NCBI RefSeq assembly: GCF_002025205.1
Contig: NZ_CP019947.1
Location: forward strand, 2,456,001 to 2,520,000
Length of the DNA: 64,000 bases
From: Pseudomonas sp. CC6-YY-74
GTDB taxonomy: Bacteria > Pseudomonadota > Gammaproteobacteria > Pseudomonadales > Pseudomonadaceae
Direction of reading: 5' to 3'
Shown here: positions 56,197 through 64,000 of the stretch, piece by piece
Position numbering within the stretch: position 1 is the first letter of the stretch
How the letters are laid out: every line of letters starts with the position of its first letter
The notes under the pieces: generated by a model
What the model saw: the letters and a program-made list of their open reading frames with translations, nothing else
What the model was told of the DNA's origin: nothing
Databases searched by the model: none
Program-made: the position numbers and the translations under genes

Positions 56197-56744
56197 CCAT
56201 TCAGCAGACCATGCTCAGCGGCTTGATTGGCCGCTGCCAGCCCGGTAACGGGGGCTTGCATATGCGCAAAGATCATCAATCCATGACAATAAATGGCTTG
56301 TTCGAGGGGCCGGGGAAACGCCACTTTAGCCACCACCAAACCAGCCCACCGGAATCAACAGAAGGCGGGCACCAGCGCCGGCTGCGCGCGACAGACACCC
56401 ATACAGGCTCGCCTGCCCTGACGCAGGTCGATAGATTTGAACGGACTTATCGGGTGCTATTGGTGATGCCGGCAGGCTGGAAAGCATCCAACAGCCATCG
56501 AACAGCGAATTCATCCTGCACTTGAGTTTTGTCACGACGCGTTGCTTGCGTCAGGCAGCTCCGCTGGCCTTCCCACGCCATCACCGGGATACCAGTCGCT
56601 AACGCAGGAACACTCCCAGGACGACCCCGGCATTGCGCCTACGGTCGTGCTGGGCGGGGCCACTCCCCTCGCGCTACCCGCGCGAACGGCCTGCTGAGGA
56701 ATAGCCGCGCATAGTCCAACACTAGCGCCGCGACTGCTCCATGC
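56197..56744. other. Non-coding stretch between the LysR gene and the Rieske operon
   Basis: About 550 bases without a supportable gene. Short open frames on both strands have no family features, and no further copy of the shared operator was found. Confidence 0.5.
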
Positions 56745-56779
56745 AACGCTGCCGCAGGCCACAAGCCTGCGGCAGCGTT
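56745..56779 (-). terminator. Strong hairpin after the LysR gene
   Basis: A perfect 15-bp stem (AACGCTGCCGCAGGC / GCCTGCGGCAGCGTT) with a 5-base loop lies 16 bases behind the LysR stop on the minus strand. It has no T run but should separate the regulator from the Rieske operon. Confidence 0.7.
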
Positions 56780-56795
56780 CGTTTCGGCCCGGTAG

Positions 56796-57731
56796 TTAGG
56801 CGCCGGCACCGAGCGTTGCGTCGTCCAGCGCAGGCGGCAACTGCTCAAGCAACCAGGCGCGGAAGCACTTGACGCTCTGACGCATCGCACCCCGGCCGAG
56901 CGGCTCGAGCAGGCAGAACTGCGCATCCGACTGCAACACGGTATCGATCGGCCTAACCAGGGCGCCGGTCTGCAGGTGGTTGTCGACCAGGTTCGACCAG
57001 GCCAGCGCAATGCCTTGGCCACTGAGCGCCGATTGAATCAGCATCGAGTAACTGTTGATGTTGATCCGCCGCCTGGGCTCGACGCCTTTGAGGCCCAGGC
57101 GCTGGAACCACTCGGACCAGCCGATCCAGTCGCGCTGCGGATCTTCCAGCCACAGCCAGGTGCAGTCGGCCAGCTGCTGCGGGGTGCTCAGCGTCGGGTT
57201 CTTGGCCAGATAGCCCGGGCTGCACACCGGGAACACTTCCTCGGCAAACAGCGGCGTCACCTGCATGTCTTTGGGCGGGGTGCGGCAGTAGTACAACGCC
57301 AGATCGCAATCCAGGCGGGAGAAATCCTTGACCTGGTCATAGGCGATGATGCGCAGGTCAATCTCTTCGTTATCGCGCTGAAACTCCGCCACCTTGGGCA
57401 GCAGCCACAACGAGGCCATCGCCGTACTGGTGACCACGGTCACCTGTTGGGCGCCCTGCCAGTGGCGAATTTCACCGGTGGCATGGGCCAGCTGCATCAA
57501 CGCGGTTCGTACCGTCTCATAGTACTGGCCACCGGTCGGGCTCAAGTTGATCGCCCGTGTGGTGCGTTCGAACAGGGTCTTGCCCAGGTAGTCCTCGAGC
57601 AGGCGCACCTGGCGGCTGATCGCGCCCTGGGTGACGTTCAGTTCGTGCGCCGCCAGGGTAAAACTCAGGTGGCGCGCAGCCGCTTCGAAAGCCACCAGGC
57701 TGTTGAGTGGAGGCAGGGGATGGATTTTCAT
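56796..57731 (-). CDS. LysR-family (GcvA-like) regulator, probable regulator of the onium operon
   Basis: 311 residues. The N-terminus MKIHPLPPLNSLVAFEAAAR and the following ISRQVRLLEDYLGKTLFERT are typical of the GcvA group. The effector domain covers residues 90-300. It lies upstream of the Rieske operon on the same strand, separated by a strong hairpin and a long leader. A weak match to the shared operator (CAGTGTTTTAGTTAT) lies at 57747-57761, just before its start, which could allow self-control. The start at 57731 gives the normal family N-terminus; a longer frame exists. Confidence 0.88.
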   Translation of the reverse strand: MKIHPLPPLNSLVAFEAAARHLSFTLAAHELNVTQGAISRQVRLLEDYLGKTLFERTTRAINLSPTGGQYYETVRTALMQLAHATGEIRHWQGAQQVTVVTSTAMASLWLLPKVAEFQRDNEEIDLRIIAYDQVKDFSRLDCDLALYYCRTPPKDMQVTPLFAEEVFPVCSPGYLAKNPTLSTPQQLADCTWLWLEDPQRDWIGWSEWFQRLGLKGVEPRRRININSYSMLIQSALSGQGIALAWSNLVDNHLQTGALVRPIDTVLQSDAQFCLLEPLGRGAMRQSVKCFRAWLLEQLPPALDDATLGAGA

Positions 57732-57846
57732 GCAGGCAAGATCACGCAGTGTTTTAGTTATGTCCCCGCAGTTTAGAACCATGCATGCGCTAAACACAGC
57801 GCGCGAACAAGCAATCGTGCCAGATAGGCGAAATCAGTGCCGCGGA

Positions 57847-58986
57847 CTAACCGGCCCCGGCTGCCCCGACCTCCTCCGCCGCTGCGGGAGTAGCAGGGTC
57901 AGGCCCAACGTCGAGGTACGCCTGGTTTTCCTCGCGAATGCGCCGCGCCTGCTCGTCGTAGAGAAATGGCAGAAACATGTAACGCTGACCGCGCGTCACA
58001 GGCATGGCTTCATGCAGCAACCCGCAGGAGAACACCACCGCGCCGCCTGGCGGCGCGGTATACAAGCCCGGGCCAAATTCGGGGAAGCGCAGAAAACCAC
58101 CGTCGTACTCGCCACTGTTGAGGAACAGTGATATCGCAAACCGTCGATGCGCCGTGCCCTTGGTGGTGTTGTCGCGGTGCGCGCGAAAATGCCCACCCTC
58201 ACTGGCGTCGTAGCAGCCGACCAGATAGCGCTCCATGCGCGTGACGTGAAACTGGAAGGCCTTGAGGATTTCCGGCACTACCCGCTCATAAATCCGTCGC
58301 CGACAGGCCTGGCGCAACGCCTCATCCTCAAGCGTGCAGTCGCGCCGACTCTTGTGGTCCTGGCCAAGGACCATCACCGTTTTGCCATTGATGTCCTGCA
58401 TGAAGCCTGAAGGTTCGCCGCCCTGGGTGCGGTAATAGTCCATCAACGCCTGGCATAAACTCGGCTCGAATACCCGTGGCAGCACCAGCACCGGCGCCTG
58501 CGTCCTGGCCGGGTACGCCGGGCCGATCGCCGGCAAGCGATCCAGCAGCGCCAGCACAGCCGTTACGTGCGCCTGCGCGGTAGCGGCGAACGGCAGCACG
58601 GCCATCACCCGCAACATCGGATCGAGCAGGTAGGTCACCTTGCGGTAACCACCATCCTCCTGCAGTGCGCCGTATAGCCCGCTGATCTGGCGGTCGAAAT
58701 CCCAGAAGTAACGGACCCCGGGCAACTCGGTGACAACCCGCCGCAGCCGTTCGTCCTCGGGATCAACCGTGACGCCAAACAACGACAGGTTGTAATCATC
58801 GAAACGCGCTCGATTGACGGCCAGCAGCGCCAACACCTGGGCACTGATGGGGTCGGCGGCGGAACCGAGAAAACTCAGCAGCAGATAGCGACCGGCGACC
58901 GTGTCGAAGACGAAGCGTTCGCGGGTTTCGGTTCGGCAGGTGAACCAGGGGGCAGGCTCGCCTAAGCCCAGCAGTGCAGTGCGCAT
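57847..58986 (-). CDS. Fusion of a Cys-less peroxiredoxin-like domain and a 2OG-Fe(II) dioxygenase
   Basis: 379 residues. Residues 1-155 have a thioredoxin/peroxiredoxin-like fold pattern (LGLGEPAPWF, SLFGVTVDPEDE, KVTYLLDPMLRVM). The peroxidatic Cys region is SAADP near residues 42-46, so no Cys is present there. Residues 165-345 are a prolyl-4-hydroxylase-type 2-oxoglutarate dioxygenase: Fe ligands His270, Asp272 (HRD) and His325, and Arg335 for 2-oxoglutarate. The C-terminal tail is Ala/Pro/Glu-rich. It probably hydroxylates a protein or small molecule in the cytoplasm; the first domain may be for binding only. No neighbour gives the substrate. Confidence 0.85.
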   Translation of the reverse strand: MRTALLGLGEPAPWFTCRTETRERFVFDTVAGRYLLLSFLGSAADPISAQVLALLAVNRARFDDYNLSLFGVTVDPEDERLRRVVTELPGVRYFWDFDRQISGLYGALQEDGGYRKVTYLLDPMLRVMAVLPFAATAQAHVTAVLALLDRLPAIGPAYPARTQAPVLVLPRVFEPSLCQALMDYYRTQGGEPSGFMQDINGKTVMVLGQDHKSRRDCTLEDEALRQACRRRIYERVVPEILKAFQFHVTRMERYLVGCYDASEGGHFRAHRDNTTKGTAHRRFAISLFLNSGEYDGGFLRFPEFGPGLYTAPPGGAVVFSCGLLHEAMPVTRGQRYMFLPFLYDEQARRIREENQAYLDVGPDPATPAAAEEVGAAGAG

Positions 58987-59235
58987 GATGTTCAGCCTCC
59001 ATGCAGGCGTAACCGCCTACCGATTTAGCCAAGGGTCGCTAACAAGAATAGCTGGCCTGAGGCATTCAACCTCCGTCATAGCGCCGCTATGTGTGGGTGA
59101 AGTGCGGCCATGCGGCGCGAAGCTCTGCGGCCAACAGATCCGCTATAGAAAACGGCCCATCACCAAGGCAATGGGCCGCTACAACACAAGCGTAGCGCCT
59201 GCAGCTACGACAAACCACGCAGGCAGGGCCAGGCT

Positions 59236-59383
59236 CTAACAGGTCGTTGAAAAACTACCTACGTTGCCGATACGACGTTAAAAACAGGCTCGGCATGCTC
59301 ATTTACAGCTCGTAAACTCCGCTTCCTCGCCTGTTTTTGCCTTGTCTCGGCTGCCTCGCCTACGTTTTTTCAACGGCCTGCTA
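59236..59383. repeat. MITE-like element of about 148 bases with inverted ends
   Basis: The left end ACAGGTCGTTGAAAAACTAC is the inverted complement of the right end ending in TTTTTTCAACGGCCTGCTA, with mismatches. Inner arms AAAAACAGGC and GCCTGTTTTT nest inside. No open frame is present. The right end supplies the TAG stop codon (59381-59383) of the GYD-domain gene. The rest of 58987-59235 holds no gene. Confidence 0.6.
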
Positions 59384-59671
59384 AGGCATGTTGCCGATGA
59401 TCTTGCGTATCTCTTGCTCCGAGAAACCGCGCAGTGTCTGCGTGCGCGTATTGCCGAGCGAGCCGACTTTCAACAGCAGGGAGGTGGCGGCCTCCTCGTC
59501 CCCCTCGACGATCAGCACCAGATCGTAACTGCCGACGGTCCAGTAGACCGCCTTGACCGCTACGCCGGCCTTTTCACCCAGCGCCTTGAATGCCTGAAAA
59601 CGATCCGGTGAGTCTTTGACCGATCGAATGCCCTGATCGGTGAAGTTAACCAGCGAGATGAAGGTTGCCAT
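59381..59671 (-). CDS. GYD-domain protein
   Basis: 96 residues. The family pattern is clear: MATFISLVNFTDQGIRSVKD at the start and VYWTVGSYDLVLIVEGDDE-like sequence (VGSYDLVLIVEG) in the middle, giving the GYD name (here SYD). The fold is a dimeric ferredoxin-like barrel; the role is unknown. The start at 59671 gives the normal length. Its stop codon lies in the MITE-like element, so the last residues may have been altered by the insertion. Confidence 0.88.
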   Translation of the reverse strand: MATFISLVNFTDQGIRSVKDSPDRFQAFKALGEKAGVAVKAVYWTVGSYDLVLIVEGDEEAATSLLLKVGSLGNTRTQTLRGFSEQEIRKIIGNMP

Positions 59672-59895
59672 GATTACACCCCTTGTCAGGGTTGCCCAAT
59701 GGCGGTCACAGAGCCGGCAGCGATTACCTGGAAGAGGGCCGCCATTCTTCCAAACCCGCGAGTCCGACCATCGATTACTTGCGCCTGTTGCTGGCGCAGC
59801 ACTGGACGGGCTGAGGTCACTGCCCCACTCCACCGGTGTGTCTTCAGGCATAGCAGGCTAGTGCAGCACACGCATGACCACTGATCCGCACAGGC

Positions 59896-59933
59896 AAAAA
59901 AAACCGGCCCAACACAACGAGGTGTGGGCCGGT
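59896..59933 (-). terminator. Intrinsic terminator behind putP
   Basis: On the minus strand ACCGGCCCA...TGGGCCGGT forms a 9-bp stem followed by eight T residues, about 106 bases after the putP stop. The rest of the gap 59672-60039 holds no gene. Confidence 0.85.
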
Positions 59934-60039
59934 AAAGCACTATCGGGTCGTCGTGGAGCCCGAGCCGGGCATCAGCATTGAAATCCTGACTCGGGCGCCT
60001 CGCCTGCAGACGACCGGCTGCAGGCGGGGATGCAACTCA

Positions 60040-61524
60040 TCAGGCCAGCTTGCGCTCGACCTCGTCGAACTGGGCTTGCACTGCGGCTTCCGGCTCCTCG
60101 GTCAGCAGGCTGACAACGATGATGGCAACGGTTGCCAGGATGAAGCCGGGAATGATCTCGTACAGATCGAAGATCCCGCCGGACAGTTGCTTCCAGATCA
60201 CCACGGTCAGACCACCGAGGACGATGCCAGCCAGGGCGCCATTGCGGTTCATGCGCTTCCAGTACAGCGACAGCAGGATGGCCGGGCCGAAGGCGGCGCC
60301 GAAACCAGCCCAGGCGTAGGACACCAGGCCGAGCACGGTATTGTCCGGGTTCAACGCCAGCACCAGGGCGATGATCGCAATCAGGACCACGGCGCCACGG
60401 CCGATCCAGACCAACTCGGTATCGCCGGCATCTTTCTTCAGGATGGCCTTGTAGAAGTCTTCGGCCAGGGCCGAGGAGCTAACCAGCAGTTGCGAGTCGG
60501 CGGTGGACATGATCGCTGCCAGCACGGCGGCCATCAGGATGCCGGCCACTACCGGGTGGAACAGGCTGTTGACCAGCACCATGAAGACGGTTTCGGCGTC
60601 GGCCAGGTCGGTGTCCAGGTAACCCAAGGCTACCCAGCCGATGGACAGGGCAGCAACCAGGGTCAGGGCCGTCCAGCTCACCGCAATGCGACGGGCAGTC
60701 GGAATGTCCTTGTCATCGGAAATCGCCTTGAAACGCGCGAGGATGTGCGGCTGGCCAAAGTAGCCCAGGCCCCAACCGACCAGCGAGAGAATCGCGATAA
60801 TGCCCAGCGGTTGGCCTTCGGCATCGTTGAAAAAGGTCAGCAGCTCGGGGTTCTTCGCGGCAATTGCCAGGTGTGCGGCGTCGACACCGCCTACTGCGTT
60901 AAGGGCGAATACCGGCACCAATACCAGTGCGGCCGCCATCAGCAGGCCTTGCACCACGTCGGTCCAGGCCACGGCGAGGAAGCCGCCGAACAGGGTGTAG
61001 GAAACCACCGCCAGGGTGCCGACGATCACGGCGATCTGGTAGTCGAAACCGAACACGGTCTCGAACAGCTTGCCGGATGCCACCAGGCCAGAGCTGGTGT
61101 AGAACAGGAAGAAGGTCAGGATGATCAGCGCCGACACCACCCGCAGGGCGCGGGATTTGTCGTTGAAGCGATGCTCGAAGTAGGACGGCATGGTCACCGA
61201 GTCATTAGCCGTGTGCGAGTACACGCGCAGGCGCTGAGCGACGAACAGCCAGTTCAGCCAGGTACCCGCCAGCAGGCCACCCGCGATCCAGGTGGCTTCG
61301 AAACCGGCCACCAGGGCATAGCCCGGCAGACCGAGCAGTAGCCAGCCACTCATATCGGAAGCGCCAGCCGACAGCGCCGCAGTGGTCGGACCGATGGAGC
61401 GGCCGCCGAGGATGTAATCGGACAGATTGCTGGTACGTTTGTAGGCCACCAGGCCCAACCACAACATCAGTATCAGGTAGACCACGAAGGTCACCCCTAC
61501 AACAAAAACGTTCTGCTCGTTCAT
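60040..61524 (-). CDS. putP: Sodium/proline symporter
   Basis: 494 residues, normal for PutP. Thirteen membrane helices of the sodium:solute symporter family are predicted, with the AALSAGASDMSGWLLLGLPG sodium-site region near residue 50 and GRGAVVLIAIIALVLALNPD later. It imports proline with Na+. It lies 155 bases behind putA on the same strand, the usual arrangement in Pseudomonas. Proline uptake and breakdown are thereby grouped, and a terminator follows. Confidence 0.96.
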   Translation of the reverse strand: MNEQNVFVVGVTFVVYLILMLWLGLVAYKRTSNLSDYILGGRSIGPTTAALSAGASDMSGWLLLGLPGYALVAGFEATWIAGGLLAGTWLNWLFVAQRLRVYSHTANDSVTMPSYFEHRFNDKSRALRVVSALIILTFFLFYTSSGLVASGKLFETVFGFDYQIAVIVGTLAVVSYTLFGGFLAVAWTDVVQGLLMAAALVLVPVFALNAVGGVDAAHLAIAAKNPELLTFFNDAEGQPLGIIAILSLVGWGLGYFGQPHILARFKAISDDKDIPTARRIAVSWTALTLVAALSIGWVALGYLDTDLADAETVFMVLVNSLFHPVVAGILMAAVLAAIMSTADSQLLVSSSALAEDFYKAILKKDAGDTELVWIGRGAVVLIAIIALVLALNPDNTVLGLVSYAWAGFGAAFGPAILLSLYWKRMNRNGALAGIVLGGLTVVIWKQLSGGIFDLYEIIPGFILATVAIIVVSLLTEEPEAAVQAQFDEVERKLA

Positions 61525-61679
61525 CTTGTTGTTCTCTTATTTGGCACGGCTCAGGCCGTGGTTATAGTTTTTTAAGCGACTGCCTCATGCGGTCACTGCC
61601 TTGAATCCACCGACCCGGCGCACGCCTGAACATCCGGTCGGAGGCGGGGCCGGCCTTGTGAGCCCGCCCCTGAATAAAC

Positions 61680-64000
61680 TCAGTCCTCGTCGCCCAGCGA
61701 CAGCAGCGAAGCGTTACCGCCCACCGCCGTGGTGTTGACCGACGTGGTGCGTTCGTTGACGAAGCGCAACAGGTAGCTCGGACCACCGGCTTTTGGCCCG
61801 GTACCCGACAGACCGCAACCACCGAACGGCTGCACCCCGACCACGGCACCGATCTGGTTGCGGTTGACGTAGAGGTTGCCGACGCGCGCCAGCGCCTCGA
61901 TGCGATCTGCGGTTTCCTCGTTGCGGGTATGCACGCCGAGGGTCAGGCCATAACCCGTGCCATTGATCGCCGCGACCACCTTCTCAAGATCGGCCGCCTG
62001 GAAACGCACGATGTGCAGGATAGGGCCGAAGTTCTCTTTCTTCAGTTCGGCGATGCCGCCGATCTCGAACGCCACCGGGGCGACGAAATGACCGTGCAGG
62101 CCAGCCGGCAACGGGGTTTCGCCAATCAGTTTGCCCTCGCCCTTGAGCTGGGCGATATGCGCGTCCAGGCCGGCCTTGGCTTCGGCGTCGATCACCGGGC
62201 CCACATCGCTTTCGCGCAGGTGGGTCGGGCCGACTTTCAGTTCGGCCATCGCGCCCTTGAGCAGGTCCAGCACGCGCTCGGCGATATCGGCCTGCACATA
62301 GAGCACACGCAGGGCCGAGCAACGCTGGCCGGCGCTGGTGAAGGCCGACTGTACGGCATCCTTGACCACTTGTTCCGGGAGCGCGGTGGAGTCGACGATC
62401 ATCGCGTTCTGCCCGCCGGTCTCGGCGATCAGTGCGGCGATCGGCCCGGCTTTCTCGGCCAGCTGACGGTTGATGATCCGCGCGGTGTCGGTGGAGCCGG
62501 TGAAGCACACGCCAGCGACGCGGGCATCGCGGCAGAACACGCCACCCAGGGTGGCGCCATCGCCCGGCAGGAAGGCGATCACATCCATCGGCAGGCCGGC
62601 TTCGAACATCAGTTCCAGGGCACGCGCGGCGATCAGACTGGTCTGCTCAGCCGGCTTGGCCAGCACACAGTTGCCGGCGACCAGGGCGGCGGCGATCTGG
62701 CCCAGGTAGATGGCCAGCGGGAAATTCCACGGGCTGACGCAGACGAAGATGCCGCGACCTTCGTGGAACAGCTCGTTGCGCTCGCCGGTCGGGCCTTTCA
62801 GCTCTTCGCGACCCAGACGCAGACGCGCCTGCTGGGCGTAGTAACGGCAGAAATCCACCGCCTCGCGCACTTCGTCGATGCCGTCCTGCATGGACTTGCC
62901 GGCTTCCACGGTGCACAGCGCCATCAACTCGGCACGGTTGCTCTCGAGCAGATCGGCCAAACGCTCGAAGATGCTCGCGCGGCTATCGATGGCGGTGGCA
63001 TTCCAGCGCGGCCAGGCAGCGCTCAACCCGTCCAGCGCCTGAGCCGCCTGGGCGGCGCTGGCGAACTGGGCGGTGCCGACGACCTTGCTCAGCTCATACG
63101 GGCAGTGCACGTCCTGCGCGGTGCCAGGCAGCGACTGCCCATTGATCACCGGCGTAGCGTGCCATTGACGGTTGAGGTGCGGCTGGTAGGCGAGCTCAAG
63201 CTCAGCCAAAGAGTGCTGGATGTTCATATTGATGCCTTGGGAATTTTTCCGCGCGACACCGAACTGAGCAGGCGGAAGGGGAATTTTGTCATTACCGAGC
63301 GTTTTGAACTTGCGCAGTTGCGTCACCGGATGATCAAGAAGTGACTCAATCGGCGTACTCGGGTCAACCAGCTGGTGGACGAACGAGGAATTCGCGCCGT
63401 TCTCCAGCAAGCGGCGGACCAGGTACGGCAGCAGATCCTTGTGTGCACCGACCGGTGCATAGATGCGCACGGTCTTGCCATGCGTTTCCAACACGGTGTC
63501 GTACAGCGCATCGCCCATGCCATGCAGGCGCTGGAACTCGAACTCGCGAGGCTGCTGGTAGTCGGCGGCCATCGACAGGATGCAGCTGACGGTATGCGCG
63601 TTATGGCTGGCGAACTGTGGGTAGATCACATCACGGGTGAACTCCGACAGCAGGAAGCGCGCACAGGCCAGGTAGGACGTATCGGTGCCTTCCTTGCGGG
63701 TGAACACCGGGTAGCCGTCCAGGCCCTGGACCTGACACTGTTTGATCTCGGTGTCCCAGTAGGCGCCCTTGACCAGGCGCAGCGGCATCTTGGCACCGAG
63801 CTCCTTGCCCAACAGGGCCAGCCACACCAGCACCGGCAGGCAGCGCTTGGAGTAGGCCTGGACCACCAGGCCGAACTCGCCCCAGCCGGCGATGGCCGGG
63901 TCGCGCATGAGCTTTTCATACAGTTCCAGCGACAACTCCAGGCGGTCGGCTTCCTCGGCGTCCACCGAGATACCAACGCCCAGCTTGCGTGCACGCACGG
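61680..64000 (-). CDS. putA: Bifunctional proline dehydrogenase / P5C dehydrogenase PutA, partial (N-terminus outside)
   Basis: About 773 codons are in the window; the gene continues beyond 64000. The left half shown is the end of the proline dehydrogenase barrel (VKGAYWDTEIKQCQVQG, YAPVGAHKDLLPYLVRRLLE). The right half is the P5C dehydrogenase: ETGGQNAMIVDS with the catalytic Glu and SAGQRCSALRVLYV with the nucleophile Cys. Together they oxidise proline to glutamate with FAD and NAD+. The protein ends SLLSLGDED without the long C-terminal domain of some PutA. The N-terminal DNA-binding region cannot be judged. Confidence 0.96.
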   Translation of the reverse strand, partial: VRARKLGVGISVDAEEADRLELSLELYEKLMRDPAIAGWGEFGLVVQAYSKRCLPVLVWLALLGKELGAKMPLRLVKGAYWDTEIKQCQVQGLDGYPVFTRKEGTDTSYLACARFLLSEFTRDVIYPQFASHNAHTVSCILSMAADYQQPREFEFQRLHGMGDALYDTVLETHGKTVRIYAPVGAHKDLLPYLVRRLLENGANSSFVHQLVDPSTPIESLLDHPVTQLRKFKTLGNDKIPLPPAQFGVARKNSQGINMNIQHSLAELELAYQPHLNRQWHATPVINGQSLPGTAQDVHCPYELSKVVGTAQFASAAQAAQALDGLSAAWPRWNATAIDSRASIFERLADLLESNRAELMALCTVEAGKSMQDGIDEVREAVDFCRYYAQQARLRLGREELKGPTGERNELFHEGRGIFVCVSPWNFPLAIYLGQIAAALVAGNCVLAKPAEQTSLIAARALELMFEAGLPMDVIAFLPGDGATLGGVFCRDARVAGVCFTGSTDTARIINRQLAEKAGPIAALIAETGGQNAMIVDSTALPEQVVKDAVQSAFTSAGQRCSALRVLYVQADIAERVLDLLKGAMAELKVGPTHLRESDVGPVIDAEAKAGLDAHIAQLKGEGKLIGETPLPAGLHGHFVAPVAFEIGGIAELKKENFGPILHIVRFQAADLEKVVAAINGTGYGLTLGVHTRNEETADRIEALARVGNLYVNRNQIGAVVGVQPFGGCGLSGTGPKAGGPSYLLRFVNERTTSVNTTAVGGNASLLSLGDED

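Noticed and set aside
56197..56744. Short open frames in the gap before the Rieske operon
   Set aside because: No ribosome sites, family motifs or sensible composition were found.
61525..61679. Terminator between putA and putP
   Set aside because: The GC-rich inverted sequence near 61640-61668 pairs only partly and lacks a T run.

Overview
The window is GC-rich, densely coding and looks like chromosome of a Pseudomonas species. The evidence is gene content and intergenic repeats, not a marker gene: glpK/glpR/glpD, a guanidinobutyrase with its LysR partner, metE/metR, a 1-Cys peroxiredoxin of LsfA type, putA/putP, and REP-like palindromes of the Pseudomonas kind. No rRNA, tRNA, CRISPR array, intact insertion sequence or prophage was seen.

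Layout. 1-6.4 kb: end of an outer-membrane barrel gene, a periplasmic PilJ/NarX-type sensor-domain protein, then the glycerol genes glpK, ybaK, glpR and glpD, without glpF. 6.5-14.9 kb: an alpha/beta hydrolase, then a leftward cluster read from a LysR-guarded promoter: ureohydrolase (gbuA-like), aldehyde dehydrogenase, a 57-residue single-pass membrane protein, an NCS1 permease and a GMC alcohol dehydrogenase. 15-18.4 kb: metE (frameshifted in this sequence) divergent from metR.

18.5-27.4 kb: a copper/silver region. A leftward operon encodes a Cys-rich secreted protein, CusC, CusB, CusA (frameshifted) and a beta-propeller lipoprotein. Beside it lie a Met-rich periplasmic protein and decayed fragments of copA and of a second cusA. 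27.6-33.8 kb: peroxiredoxin, then a TetR-controlled RND efflux operon ending in a cupin gene with a nonsense codon. 34-42.8 kb: a small His-containing membrane protein, a PPOX/GAF regulator-like protein with a small partner, a lipoprotein, an aldo/keto reductase, a broken VOC gene joined to a methyltransferase gene, a large penicillin-binding-protein-like gene, REP elements and a VF530-family protein.

42.9-57.7 kb is the most interesting part. It holds a thiol dioxygenase-like gene, two BCCT carriers and a seven-gene leftward operon: Rieske oxygenase, aldehyde dehydrogenase, rubredoxin-rubredoxin reductase fusion, DadA-type FAD oxidoreductase, EutQ-like cupin, MFS carrier and a DddP-like M24 protein. 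A GcvA-like LysR gene sits upstream. A palindrome of form ATGA-N7-TCAT occurs upstream of the operon and of one BCCT gene, with a weaker copy upstream of the other, which suggests one regulon. I infer a catabolic system for a methylated onium compound (betaine- or DMSP-like); the substrate cannot be read from sequence.

57.8-64 kb: a peroxiredoxin-like/2OG-Fe(II) dioxygenase fusion, a MITE-like element, a GYD-domain protein, and putP and putA (putA runs off the right edge).

Three genes with otherwise healthy reading frames are interrupted. metE and cusA each lack one base in a G run, and the DHCW cupin carries a stop codon. The two G-run losses could be sequencing errors.
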